From: Bryobacterales bacterium
GTDB taxonomy: Bacteria; Acidobacteriota; Terriglobia; Bryobacterales; Bryobacteraceae
Assembly (NCBI GenBank): GCA_003132865.1
Contig: PKYZ01000173.1
Location: 1-32,629 of the forward strand
DNA length: 32,629 nucleotides
Direction of reading: 5' to 3'
Positions within the stretch are counted from its first letter, which is position 1, and each line of letters begins with the position of its first letter. The translations under genes and the position numbers were made by a program. The notes under the pieces are model-generated. The model was not told the origin of the DNA. It was given only the letters and a program-made list of their open reading frames with translations, and did not search any database. This document shows, one piece after another, positions 1-7,080 of the stretch.

Positions 1-152
1 CGCACCGACCGAAACGGCCACGCCTTGCTACCTCCGCAACGCGGACACCGAAAGCCCTCTGGCCAGCGTAGCCGGAACATGTATGCCCGGCAAGCCTCCT
101 CACTACTGAAGCGGGCCTCCAGTTCATTGATATTACGAGGGTAATCGTCCAT
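1..152 (-). CDS. IS1595-family transposase, N-terminal part (runs off left edge)
   Basis: The reverse strand reads from an ATG at 152 into a protein whose first 50 residues match the N-terminus expected of IS1595/ISXO2-type DDE transposases: a short acidic helix, then CRAYMFRLRWPEGFRCPRCG, the first half of the characteristic zinc ribbon (CPRCGG followed by K-A-W). The rest lies outside the window, so it is not possible to say whether the element is intact. A good promoter sits just upstream (174-202), and GGTCGAGG lies before the ATG as a weak ribosome site. The element adjoins a second transposase remnant and a broken dioxygenase gene, so this edge is an insertion scar. The family assignment rests on the conserved arginine-tryptophan-proline stretch and the CxxC pair. 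Confidence 0.8.
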   Translation of the reverse strand, partial: MDDYPRNINELEARFSSEEACRAYMFRLRWPEGFRCPRCGGSKAWPFRSV

Positions 153-173
153 TAGCCCAAGACCTCGACCCTA

Positions 174-202
174 ATACTACATGTTGGGGCTACCTGCGTC
201 AA
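174..202 (-). promoter_or_regulatory. sigma-70 promoter for the IS1595-type transposase
   Basis: On the minus strand TTGACG (202-197) is followed after 17 bases by TAGTAT (179-174), 22 bases upstream of the transposase ATG. Both boxes are near consensus with ideal spacing. The element end probably lies just upstream, where GGGGGTATTCAC begins near 215, but its inverted repeat cannot be verified because the other end is outside the window. Confidence 0.55.
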
Positions 203-221
203 GTGAATACCCCCTTTCCCG

Positions 222-305
222 CATACTCCAGATGTGGTCCGTAACCCCCGCTGCCATCGCAGGTGTCATGCGAAGCGTCTGATGACGGCGGAAAACTTGA
301 CCGGG
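222..305 (-). pseudogene. C-terminal tail of a second transposase (remnant)
   Basis: On the minus strand, in one frame between a stop at 308-306 and position 222, the DNA encodes VFRRHQTLR followed by MTPAMAAGVTDHIWSM. This is the typical C-terminal ending of a group of IS1-like DDE transposases (HxTLRxTPAMAAG...W). No start codon or catalytic region can be found upstream in this frame because of the stop, so this is a leftover end and not a gene. The stretch 308-470 continues open in the same frame on the minus strand, but I do not recognise it. The assignment is by motif memory only. Confidence 0.4.
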
Positions 306-469
306 TTACTGCAGGAGGGTTACCCCTTTTTCAAAAACACCACCGGCCATCGTGCTGGTGCCACGCTGAACCGCGATAATGCTATTCATGCCCATCACGA
401 TGGAAACCATGCAGTCTGGTCGCGGAGTGCCGAAACGCGCGGGACCGCGCGAGCCAATATGAGTGCCGC

Positions 470-1129
470 CTAGCGACGGAAAACAAGCGGATTCAGTTCA
501 CTTGCCGCGAGGTCTGCGGGCTTCAAACCCGGCATCCACCTTTCCAGATCGCGCTGCCGGTTGAAGTTGTCGGGCTCTGTCACCCTAGCTCCGTCGGCGT
601 ACCAAATCACCGTCATCACTTCGCGCGTGCGATCCGGGGCATTGGCGGGTGCACCGTGCAGAGTCCAACCATAAGGGAAGGTGGCATCACCTGGCTGCAT
701 CGCGACTCCAGTGGCAATTTTGTAGCCGCGACTTTAAATGTACTCCTCGAACTGTTTCTCTGAGTCGTCGCTGATCGGCATGTCACCGAGGTAACCGTCC
801 AGGTGGGATCCCGAGGCAAACCGCATGGTGCCCATTTCGGGGGATACATCTACCAGCGGCATCCACATCGTTATGGTATTGTCCGTGTCCAGCGGCCAGT
901 AGTGTTGGTCCTGGTGCCACGGTGTGATGCCGCCGCCCGGCTCCTTGAGCAAAGCCTGATCATGATAGACGCGGACGCCCTCCACGCCGAGCAGATCGGC
1001 CGCGATTTTGGCAAATCGGCCCGCTAGGACAAATCGTCGCAATCCCTCGTCCTTAAGCCACAAATTCATACCCTTCAGGAATGCTTTGCCATAGCGGGCG
1101 GCAAGATCTGGCAGTATCTCTGGGTTCAT
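470..1129 (-). pseudogene. Phytanoyl-CoA dioxygenase (PhyH) family, broken by an in-frame stop
   Basis: This is a non-haem Fe(II)/2-oxoglutarate dioxygenase-like sequence. From the ATG at 1129 the reading frame holds the metal motif in TPWHQDQHYW (HxD), then meets TAA at 736-734. The same frame continues past the stop with SRGYKIATGV, then GWTLHGAP (distal metal histidine) and RTREVMTVIWYADGAR (2-oxoglutarate-binding arginine) to a TAG at 470. One point mutation therefore accounts for the break. The usual N-terminal 50-60 residues of PhyH proteins are also missing, because the frame begins at a helix normally found inside the fold. The ATG overlaps the galK stop as ATGA, so the gene was translationally coupled to galactokinase. 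If translated today, the product would end after 131 residues and lack the distal histidine. Confidence 0.75.
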
Positions 1130-2328
1130 TTGGTTATCTCCTCTTTGTCGAACAGCTCCGCTCCCGGCGCGGCCTCAACCGGATAGATCTCGGGACGCAC
1201 TTGGGTCGCGCTGTGATAGGCGTCCAGAACCGCGGCGCGGAAGGCATCCGTACGTGCGGCATCCACTAGGGCGACCATGCAACCTCCGAATCCCGCTCCC
1301 GCCTGCCGCGCGCCGATCACTCCCGGCGCGGCGAGCATCGCATCCATCATGGCCGCCATCGCCGGCGAGCAGATCTCGTAAAGGTCCCTCGCACCTACAA
1401 ACGACTCCGCGCAGAGCCGCGCCACGGCCGGCCGGTCGCCCGCTGCGAGCACCCGGGCCAGCGACTCGGCCCGCGCGCTTTCGGCGACGATGAATTCGCA
1501 TCGCCTCGCGGCGCGCTCTGGAAGTTCGTGCCGTCTCGCCGCCAGAATCTCCGGCGTCACATCTCGCAGAGCGCTCACTCCCAACACGGCGGTGCCCTGC
1601 TCGCACTCGGACCTGCGTTGCGCGTATTCGCCATCCGACAGCCGGCGTTGGCTCATCGTGTTGCACACGACGACGCGAATCCCCTCGGCCATCCGCACTG
1701 CGCGCGTCGAGAGGTCGCGGCAGTCGAGAAGCAACGCACAGCCTTCGCGTCCCAGGCATGAAGAATACTGATCCAGAATCCCGCATTTTACGCCGACGAA
1801 TTCGTTCTCGGCCTTCTGGCACAGCAACGCCTTCCGTTCAGGTGTCAGGCTCCAACCGCCTAACCCTGCAAACACCGTGGCCAGCGCGCACTCCAATGCC
1901 GCCGAAGAACTCAACCCACTCTCCAACGGGACGGTGCTGTGGATCATCGCGTCGCAACCCGTCAGCGCCAGCCCCTCGTCCTGCATGGTCGCGGCGACGC
2001 CACGCACGTAGTTGCACCACCTTGATTCGGAGATCGAATCGATCCCATCCAGCCGGAACTCGTCCGCAGCATCGAGGTTCATCGAATGCACGCGCACGAT
2101 CCCGTCGTCCCTACGCCGCGCGGCGATCCACGTATCTCTGCTGATCGGCAGCGTCAGCACGAAGCCCAGGTTGTAGTCCGTGTGGCTACCCATCAAATCC
2201 ACGCGTCCCGGTGCGCGTGCCCACAGTTTGGGCTCGCTTGCGAATCTCTCGCGAAAACAAGCCGCTACGCCTTCGGCGCGTGCCTGCGAATGCACCGCCC
2301 AGTCAGCAGCTTTTTCCATCGAAAGCAT
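1126..2328 (-). CDS. galK: Galactokinase (GHMP kinase)
   Basis: Phosphorylates alpha-D-galactose at C1 with ATP, the first Leloir step, in the cytoplasm. The 400-residue protein has the galactokinase signature APGRVDLMGSHTDYN (residues 39-53), the ATP loop ESGLSSSAALE (136-146), the catalytic-base region CGILDQYS (D186) and the GHMP C-terminal motif GAGFGGC. The start is chosen because GGAGG (2342-2338) lies nine bases before the ATG. The gene overlaps the end of the upstream methyltransferase-like gene by 26 bases and its own stop overlaps the next ATG, so this is one operon. Two signature residues are unusual: the family normally has GRxN and GEHTDY, whereas this protein has D44 and S48. 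The glutamate of GEHTDY contacts the sugar, so specificity may be shifted towards another hexose or derivative. No galT or galE is present in the window. Confidence 0.9.
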   Translation of the reverse strand: MLSMEKAADWAVHSQARAEGVAACFRERFASEPKLWARAPGRVDLMGSHTDYNLGFVLTLPISRDTWIAARRRDDGIVRVHSMNLDAADEFRLDGIDSISESRWCNYVRGVAATMQDEGLALTGCDAMIHSTVPLESGLSSSAALECALATVFAGLGGWSLTPERKALLCQKAENEFVGVKCGILDQYSSCLGREGCALLLDCRDLSTRAVRMAEGIRVVVCNTMSQRRLSDGEYAQRRSECEQGTAVLGVSALRDVTPEILAARRHELPERAARRCEFIVAESARAESLARVLAAGDRPAVARLCAESFVGARDLYEICSPAMAAMMDAMLAAPGVIGARQAGAGFGGCMVALVDAARTDAFRAAVLDAYHSATQVRPEIYPVEAAPGAELFDKEEITK

Positions 2329-3325
2329 CTAGCATCGCCTCCACGTTCCGGGCCGGAATGTCGGATTGCATCCGGTGCGAAGCCCCCAGCAGCAGCCCCG
2401 TCCCTTCCGGCGCTAGCGCACGTGCACAAACCAAGGTCGCGGCGCGCACGTCCTCCACAGTACCGTTCGGCAGCACTCCCTGCGTCGAAACTCCGCCGTA
2501 GAAACTCAGCTTCGCCCCATACTCTCTCTGCAGCCACATGTGGTCCAGCACCTCCGGCTGCACTGGATTCAGCGTCGTCAAACCGATCTCAACCAGATCC
2601 GGCAGAATCGCCCGGATATCGCCGTCAGAGTGCAGAATCACCGGCAGCGCCGCGTCCACAAACACTGCAAACAGCTTCGCCAGGCGCGGTTTGATCAGCC
2701 TCCGCCACAGCCGCGGGGAGAACAGCATCGCGCGTTGCGCGCCGTAGTCGTCGCCGAAATCCCCGCCGGCCACGCCCGCCGCGGCGAATCTCCTCGCCAG
2801 AGTCGCCTGAATCTCTGTGATGCGGTCCAGAAGTTCTTCCACCCACTCGGTGCGTTCCACCATATCCATGAGCAGGGCCTCGAATCCGCGCAGCGACCAG
2901 GCCCGTTCAAAGAGACACATTCCGAGATTGGGCGCAATGAAGCAGTTCTCGCCATCCCGGCGAATCGATCGCTCGGCCGTGCTGAGAATCGCCAAGTCGT
3001 TCGGATCCGGCCATGCATAGCGATCGAGGTCGAGCGAGTCCTTCAGCGGGGAGAAAGCATGCCAGTAGCCCTCCGTGCGGGTGTCCCACCCGGCACCCCA
3101 CCAGTCGAATTCGATCGACCCATCTCCATTCGTGTGGCGAGGATGGTCTATGTCCACTCGCAGCAGGTGATTCCCCAGGCGCTCCGGCAGTTCCGCCTCG
3201 GCGATCCCGAAATGCTCGGACAGCAATCGTCCCATTACCCGTGTGTAGTTGGATTGTGTAGGCAGGCGGTCAACCGGCTCCCGCCTGAGAGCGCGGAGCA
3301 CGCGTTCCTTCTTCGAATAGCTCAT
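2303..3325 (-). CDS. Uroporphyrinogen decarboxylase-fold protein (MtaA/CmuA-like methyltransferase family)
   Basis: A 340-residue protein starting at MSYSKKERVLRALR, with the layout of the URO-D superfamily branch that includes corrinoid methyltransferases. Visible hallmarks are DFGDDYGAQRAMLFSPRLWR, the metal-ligand-like histidine in VILHSDGDIRAILPDL, EIGLTTLNPVQPE and a C-terminal GASHRMQSDIP. Members of this branch are common in sugar-catabolic operons of Acidobacteria and Planctomycetes, where their substrate is not established. The open frame extends far upstream, but that part overlaps the symporter gene in another frame and is not coding. The ATG at 3325 lies five bases after the symporter stop and no clear Shine-Dalgarno is seen, so it is probably translated by coupling. 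Function here is unknown. A true haem-pathway HemE role is unlikely given the context. Confidence 0.8.
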   Translation of the reverse strand: MSYSKKERVLRALRREPVDRLPTQSNYTRVMGRLLSEHFGIAEAELPERLGNHLLRVDIDHPRHTNGDGSIEFDWWGAGWDTRTEGYWHAFSPLKDSLDLDRYAWPDPNDLAILSTAERSIRRDGENCFIAPNLGMCLFERAWSLRGFEALLMDMVERTEWVEELLDRITEIQATLARRFAAAGVAGGDFGDDYGAQRAMLFSPRLWRRLIKPRLAKLFAVFVDAALPVILHSDGDIRAILPDLVEIGLTTLNPVQPEVLDHMWLQREYGAKLSFYGGVSTQGVLPNGTVEDVRAATLVCARALAPEGTGLLLGASHRMQSDIPARNVEAMLDAFDGKSC

Positions 3326-3330
3326 GTGAG

Positions 3331-5118
3331 TTACCAGAAAATCAAATTCAAACAGACAAACATAGCGCCGACAACCGCCGCCGCGAAGATGGGCCGACGA
3401 TAAATGGGAATGACTTGCTCGGATGGCAGCGCTGTGGAGCTGTATACCAGTCCCCGCAGTTCCGAAGCCGGCTTGGGCTTGGTCACGAGGCTGACCACAA
3501 TAGTCACAAGAACGCACACCAGCCAAGACCAAATGAACCTGTATAGGTTCTCGGCCATCGCCTTTGCGTCTGCAGAGAAGGCCAGAATCGCCAACGCCTG
3601 GGGGTGAACTTTCACCAACAGCCAGAGCAGGACAGACGATGCCGTTCCGGAGACCAGTCCCCAGAATCCTCCGGCGGGAGTGGCGCGCCTCCACAGCATC
3701 CCGATGATCACCGTACCGAACAGGGGAATGATGAAGAAGCCAAACAATGCCTGGACGTAATCCATGATGCTGGCGAATTGCATGACTAGATACGCAGCGC
3801 CAATGCTCGCCGCGAGGCCGATGACAGTGCACCACTGCCCTATGCTGAGGCATTTCCCGTCATCGGCTACTCGGTTGAATACCGGGCGGTAAATGTCGTA
3901 GGTCCACACCGTGGCGAATGCGCTGATGTTTCCCGCCATCCCGGACATAAAGCCTGCGATGAGAGCTGTTACGCCGATGCCCAGGAAACCGGGGCCGAGA
4001 TACCGCGCCATCATTAGCGGCATCACTTCGTTATAGCTGTGGCCGCCAGTTGCGAGAGCCTCCGTCTCCCCAGTCAGCTTCATCGGAAGCACGGCCAGCC
4101 CCAGCAAGCCGGGCAGGATGACGATCGCCGGCAACAGCATCTTGAATGCGGCGCCAATCGTCGTGGCGATCTTCGCCGACCTCAAATCTCGCGCAGCCAT
4201 AACCCGCTGGACAACCAGGAAGTCGGTGGTCCAGTAGCCGAAGGCGCCGATGAAGCCCAGGCCAAAGACGATCCCGGTCCAGTGCACGCCCATCGGGTTG
4301 TTCGCCGCCGCGCCCATGTTCCGCCACATGTGCGTATAGTCCTGTAAGGGTACGCGTTCGGCGATGCGCGCCAGCATGCCTTTCCAGCCGCCTGTTTCGA
4401 TAAGGCCGAGGATGGGGATGGAAACGGTTCCAGCCCAAATCAAAACGAATTGAACGACTTCGTTTACGATGGCGGAAAGCAGGCCTCCGAGTGCGACATA
4501 AACCCCCACGGTCACGGTGGAAACCAGAATACTGAAATTGATGTCCCAACCAAGAATGACCTTCATCACCACGGCCATGGAGTACATGTTGATTCCGCTC
4601 ATCAGAACAGTCATGGCTGCGAAAGATAAAGCGGAAAGAAGCCGCGCTCCCTCGCCGTAGCGCAGCTTGAGATATCCGGGTACGGAGTGCGCCTTGGATA
4701 TGTAATAGAACGGGATCATCACGATGCCGAGAAACAGCATCGCCGGGACCGCTCCTATCCAATACCAATGTGCGGCCAACATGCCGTATTGATAAGCCGA
4801 GGCCGACCAGCCCAGCAGTTCCAGCGTGCCCAGGTTCGCCGCGACGAAACTGAGGCCGGCTACCCAGGAACCCACACCCTTACCGGCAAAGAAGAAATCT
4901 TTGCTCGCCCGAACCCGGCGCTTCAGGTACACGCCAATCCCTAACACCAGCGCGAAGTAAAGGCAGATGACTAGGAGATCGGCCGGCGCCAGGGTCAGCA
5001 GCCGTGATGGCCTGCCGGTTTGAGCGGCAGTCAAATCGGCATGAGCGGCAGCGCCGATGGCGAGCACGCGGGCGACCTTCAATACGATCTGCCGGCGCAG
5101 GGTTTGGGACGGATTCAA
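3331..5118 (-). CDS. Sodium:solute symporter (SSS/SGLT family), probable sugar uptake
   Basis: A multi-spanning inner-membrane transporter of about 595 residues. After an N-terminal leader the first helix is PADLLVICLYFALVLGIGVY, followed by FFFAGKGVGSWVAGLSFVAA and, in the core, VALGGLLSAIVNEVVQF, the sodium-symporter pattern found in SGLT-type transporters. The open frame runs further upstream, but I place the start at a TTG (5118-5116) because GGAG (5129-5126) sits seven bases before it and the residues further upstream are not transporter-like. An operator-like palindrome (5138-5151) lies 20 bases upstream. The gene is first in a run symporter, URO-D-like protein, galK, dioxygenase pseudogene, which points to galactose or a related sugar as substrate. 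The substrate is inferred from context only. The start remains uncertain. Confidence 0.85.
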   Translation of the reverse strand: MNPSQTLRRQIVLKVARVLAIGAAAHADLTAAQTGRPSRLLTLAPADLLVICLYFALVLGIGVYLKRRVRASKDFFFAGKGVGSWVAGLSFVAANLGTLELLGWSASAYQYGMLAAHWYWIGAVPAMLFLGIVMIPFYYISKAHSVPGYLKLRYGEGARLLSALSFAAMTVLMSGINMYSMAVVMKVILGWDINFSILVSTVTVGVYVALGGLLSAIVNEVVQFVLIWAGTVSIPILGLIETGGWKGMLARIAERVPLQDYTHMWRNMGAAANNPMGVHWTGIVFGLGFIGAFGYWTTDFLVVQRVMAARDLRSAKIATTIGAAFKMLLPAIVILPGLLGLAVLPMKLTGETEALATGGHSYNEVMPLMMARYLGPGFLGIGVTALIAGFMSGMAGNISAFATVWTYDIYRPVFNRVADDGKCLSIGQWCTVIGLAASIGAAYLVMQFASIMDYVQALFGFFIIPLFGTVIIGMLWRRATPAGGFWGLVSGTASSVLLWLLVKVHPQALAILAFSADAKAMAENLYRFIWSWLVCVLVTIVVSLVTKPKPASELRGLVYSSTALPSEQVIPIYRRPIFAAAVVGAMFVCLNLIFW

Positions 5119-5137
5119 AGCTTTTCTCCGGCAAGCA

Positions 5138-5151
5138 GGAAAACGTTTTCC
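5138..5151. promoter_or_regulatory. LacI-type operator-like palindrome upstream of the symporter operon
   Basis: GGAAAACGTTTTCC is a perfect 14-base palindrome with a central CG, the architecture of LacI/GalR-family operators. It is 20 bases upstream of the proposed symporter start and just downstream of a possible promoter (5161-5189), a position suited to repression. Its sequence differs from the GTGTAC words near the glycosidase and receptor genes, so it may be read by a different regulator. Confidence 0.5.
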
Positions 5152-5160
5152 AATAAGAAC

Positions 5161-5189
5161 ACTATCATTGTGTGCGGTTGTCAGGTGAA
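5161..5189 (-). promoter_or_regulatory. possible weak promoter of the symporter operon
   Basis: Minus strand: TTCACC (5189-5184), 17 bases, GATAGT (5166-5161). Each box matches the sigma-70 consensus at four of six positions. The predicted start near 5154 would place the palindrome at about +3 to +16. This is weak evidence on its own, supported mainly by the position of the palindrome. Confidence 0.3.
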
Positions 5190-5211
5190 CCTCGCGCCCG
5201 CCCCTCGCGAC

Positions 5212-5468
5212 CTGTAAAACAGGGACGAAACAGGAAATCCAGGTCGTCTCTTGCGAGCCAAGGCTCACATTCCAGGATACTTGTGTGCCGAAGACAACTA
5301 CGAGAATATCAGGCAATAACAGGGCCCGATCCGGGCGTTATCAGGCCCTGATACGCCCTGTTCCGGCTTGATGTTTTGGCAGTGTTTTTTCGCATGCAAG
5401 TTCCCTGGAATCTGGGCAGTAGCTGGCATTTGACGACCTGAATTTCCTGTTTCGTCCCTGTTTTACAG
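5212..5468. repeat. 257-bp long inverted repeat (MITE-like element)
   Basis: The terminal 37 bases (5212-5248, beginning CTGTAAAACAGGGACGAAAC) return as their reverse complement at 5432-5468 with one mismatch. Similarity continues inward: CACATTCCAGGATACTTG near 5266 pairs with the complement of CAAGTTCCCTGGAATCTG near 5398. The centre holds a tight hairpin GGGCG/TATCAG...CTGATA/CGCCC (about 5334-5359). The whole element is thus one imperfect palindrome without a convincing gene. It sits between the MFS gene and the symporter operon, directly beside a recombinase fragment. It could be a miniature mobile element, or a structure that ends transcription from the upstream operon. Confidence 0.65.
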
Positions 5469-5614
5469 AGGACGTGCGCCTTTTTAGGCGTGTGCGTGAT
5501 GCCGGCGGCCTCCATATAGGCGAACATGAGCTCCTGCAAGTCGTCGCGCACGGGGATCTCCCGCGACTTGCCACCGTTCTCTTCGAATCGCAGGCGCCAC
5601 TTGGTTGCCGGCTT
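5469..5614 (-). pseudogene. Tyrosine recombinase (phage-type integrase) catalytic-domain fragment
   Basis: The minus strand reads KPATKWRLRFEENGGKSREI, then PVRDDLQELMFAYMEAAGI and TPKKAHVL. In XerC/D-like integrases this is the beta-sheet and following helix of the catalytic domain (the K-beta region with GGK and an IP turn). The fragment stops where the arm of the long inverted repeat begins, and lacks the N-terminal core-binding domain and the later HxxR and tyrosine motifs. By chance the frame is continuous with the end of the MFS gene. It is a relic of an integrative element, plausibly cut by insertion of the repeat. Confidence 0.6.
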
Positions 5615-5638
5615 AATAAGAACCGCCGCGCTTGAGCT

Positions 5639-7078
5639 TCACGAGCGGGTACCGACCAGTTCACGCTCAATCTGCTCAAGGGTCTTTCCTTTCGTCTCGG
5701 GCAGCCTCCACCAAATAACGGCAAACCCGCAGAGACAAACGGCGCAATAAAGCCAGAACGTGCCGGCCGGACCGAGGCCTCGATTAAGGAACGGGAACGT
5801 GTAAGTAAGCACGAAGCACGCAGACCAGAGCGAGAATACACCGAGAGCCATAGCAGCTCCCCGGATGCGATTCGGGAAGATTTCGGAGAGAACCACCCAC
5901 GTAATCGGAGCGAGGGAAAATGAGTAACAGGCTACTGCGATCACCACCAAGGCGAGAACCGGCCAGCCGCGAAGAGAATAGTGGTAACTGAGCCCGAGTA
6001 GAGAATAGGTAACGGCCAGACCCGCCGCCCCGGTCAGCATTAACGGCCGCCGCCCAAGCCGGTCTACCGTGTAGATGGCAACGAATGTAAAGACGAAGCT
6101 CGTCGCGCCGGTCACCACTATGTTAAAGAGAATGTCCGAAACCTGGTAGCCTGCGGCAGCAAACACCTCCTGGGCGTAGTTGAACACGACATTGATGCCG
6201 CACCACTGTTGAAGAACGGCGAGAAAGATGCCAAGAGCGAGAATGCGCATCAACCTCGGTTCTAGAAGGTCGCTGAAATCAACCCGGCCGATCTCGTTCG
6301 CAAGACTCGCCTCGACTTCGGCCAGTTCCCGGCCGGCGAACAGCTTTCCGCCGATCCGCTCGAGAACCGCTTGGGCTCGCTTCCGTTGCCCGTTCTTGGC
6401 CAGCCAGCGAGGGCTTTCCGGCACGAAGAGCATCGAAACCAGGAACAGCAAAGAGGGAACGGCGGTCACGCCAAACATCCAGCGCCACCCCTGTTGGCCG
6501 TTCCACGATTGCAGGATTTGGGCCGCCGTCGCGCCGGCTGGTACTGGCCGTGCGAGGAGCCAGTTCACCACCTGCGCCGTCAACAGACCGATCACGATAG
6601 TGAGCTGATTCATGGAGACCAGCCGCCCGCGCATGCGTTCCGGCGCGACCTCCGCGATGTACATCGGCGAAAGGCTCGAGGCCAGGCCTATCGCCACGCC
6701 GCCCGATATTCGCCAGGCGAGGAACACCGCGAACGTGCCCGCCATTCCGGTTCCAATCGAACTGACGGTGAACAGGAACGCCGAAAGGACAAGCAGACGT
6801 TTCCTTCCGAACTTGTCGCTGAGCATGCCGGAAGCCAGCGCGCCGAACAGACAGCCGATCAGTGCGCTGCTCATTGCCAGTGCAACCATGGCGGGCGAGC
6901 GGAGACGGAAAAACGTTTCATAGAACGGTTTTGCGCCTCCGATCACGACCCAGTCATACCCGAACAGCAGCCCTCCCATGGCAGCCGCGATCGAGATGAA
7001 CCAAATGTACCGGAAGTTGTACGAAGCGCTACTGGCCGTGGTCTGTGGATGCGTCCCGTAGCTCGACTGGTCCATCAT
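5639..7078 (-). CDS. MFS sugar porter (XylE/GLUT-like sugar:proton symporter)
   Basis: A 479-residue, twelve-helix inner-membrane transporter with the full sugar-porter signature set: GYDWVVIGG in helix 1, DKFGRKRLL between helices 2 and 3, VAPERMRGRL, PESPRWL before the central loop, QQWCGINVVFNYAQ in helix 7, DRLGRRPLML, SEIFPNRIRGAAMA and PETKGKTLEQIE at the end. QQxxGIN contacts the hexose in XylE and GLUT proteins. Two adjacent ATG codons (7078 and 7075) follow the GH59 stop by two bases. The open frame extends upstream into GH59, but those residues are not transporter-like. Position after two glycosidase genes suggests import of the released monosaccharide, probably galactose. It is the last gene of the glycosidase operon before the mobile-element scar. 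Confidence 0.9.
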   Translation of the reverse strand: MMDQSSYGTHPQTTASSASYNFRYIWFISIAAAMGGLLFGYDWVVIGGAKPFYETFFRLRSPAMVALAMSSALIGCLFGALASGMLSDKFGRKRLLVLSAFLFTVSSIGTGMAGTFAVFLAWRISGGVAIGLASSLSPMYIAEVAPERMRGRLVSMNQLTIVIGLLTAQVVNWLLARPVPAGATAAQILQSWNGQQGWRWMFGVTAVPSLLFLVSMLFVPESPRWLAKNGQRKRAQAVLERIGGKLFAGRELAEVEASLANEIGRVDFSDLLEPRLMRILALGIFLAVLQQWCGINVVFNYAQEVFAAAGYQVSDILFNIVVTGATSFVFTFVAIYTVDRLGRRPLMLTGAAGLAVTYSLLGLSYHYSLRGWPVLALVVIAVACYSFSLAPITWVVLSEIFPNRIRGAAMALGVFSLWSACFVLTYTFPFLNRGLGPAGTFWLYCAVCLCGFAVIWWRLPETKGKTLEQIERELVGTRS

Positions 7079-7080
7079 GG

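Noticed and set aside
3326..3853. Upstream extension of the URO-D-like open frame
   Set aside because: It overlaps the symporter gene in another frame and the residues do not resemble the family; the protein begins at the ATG at 3325.
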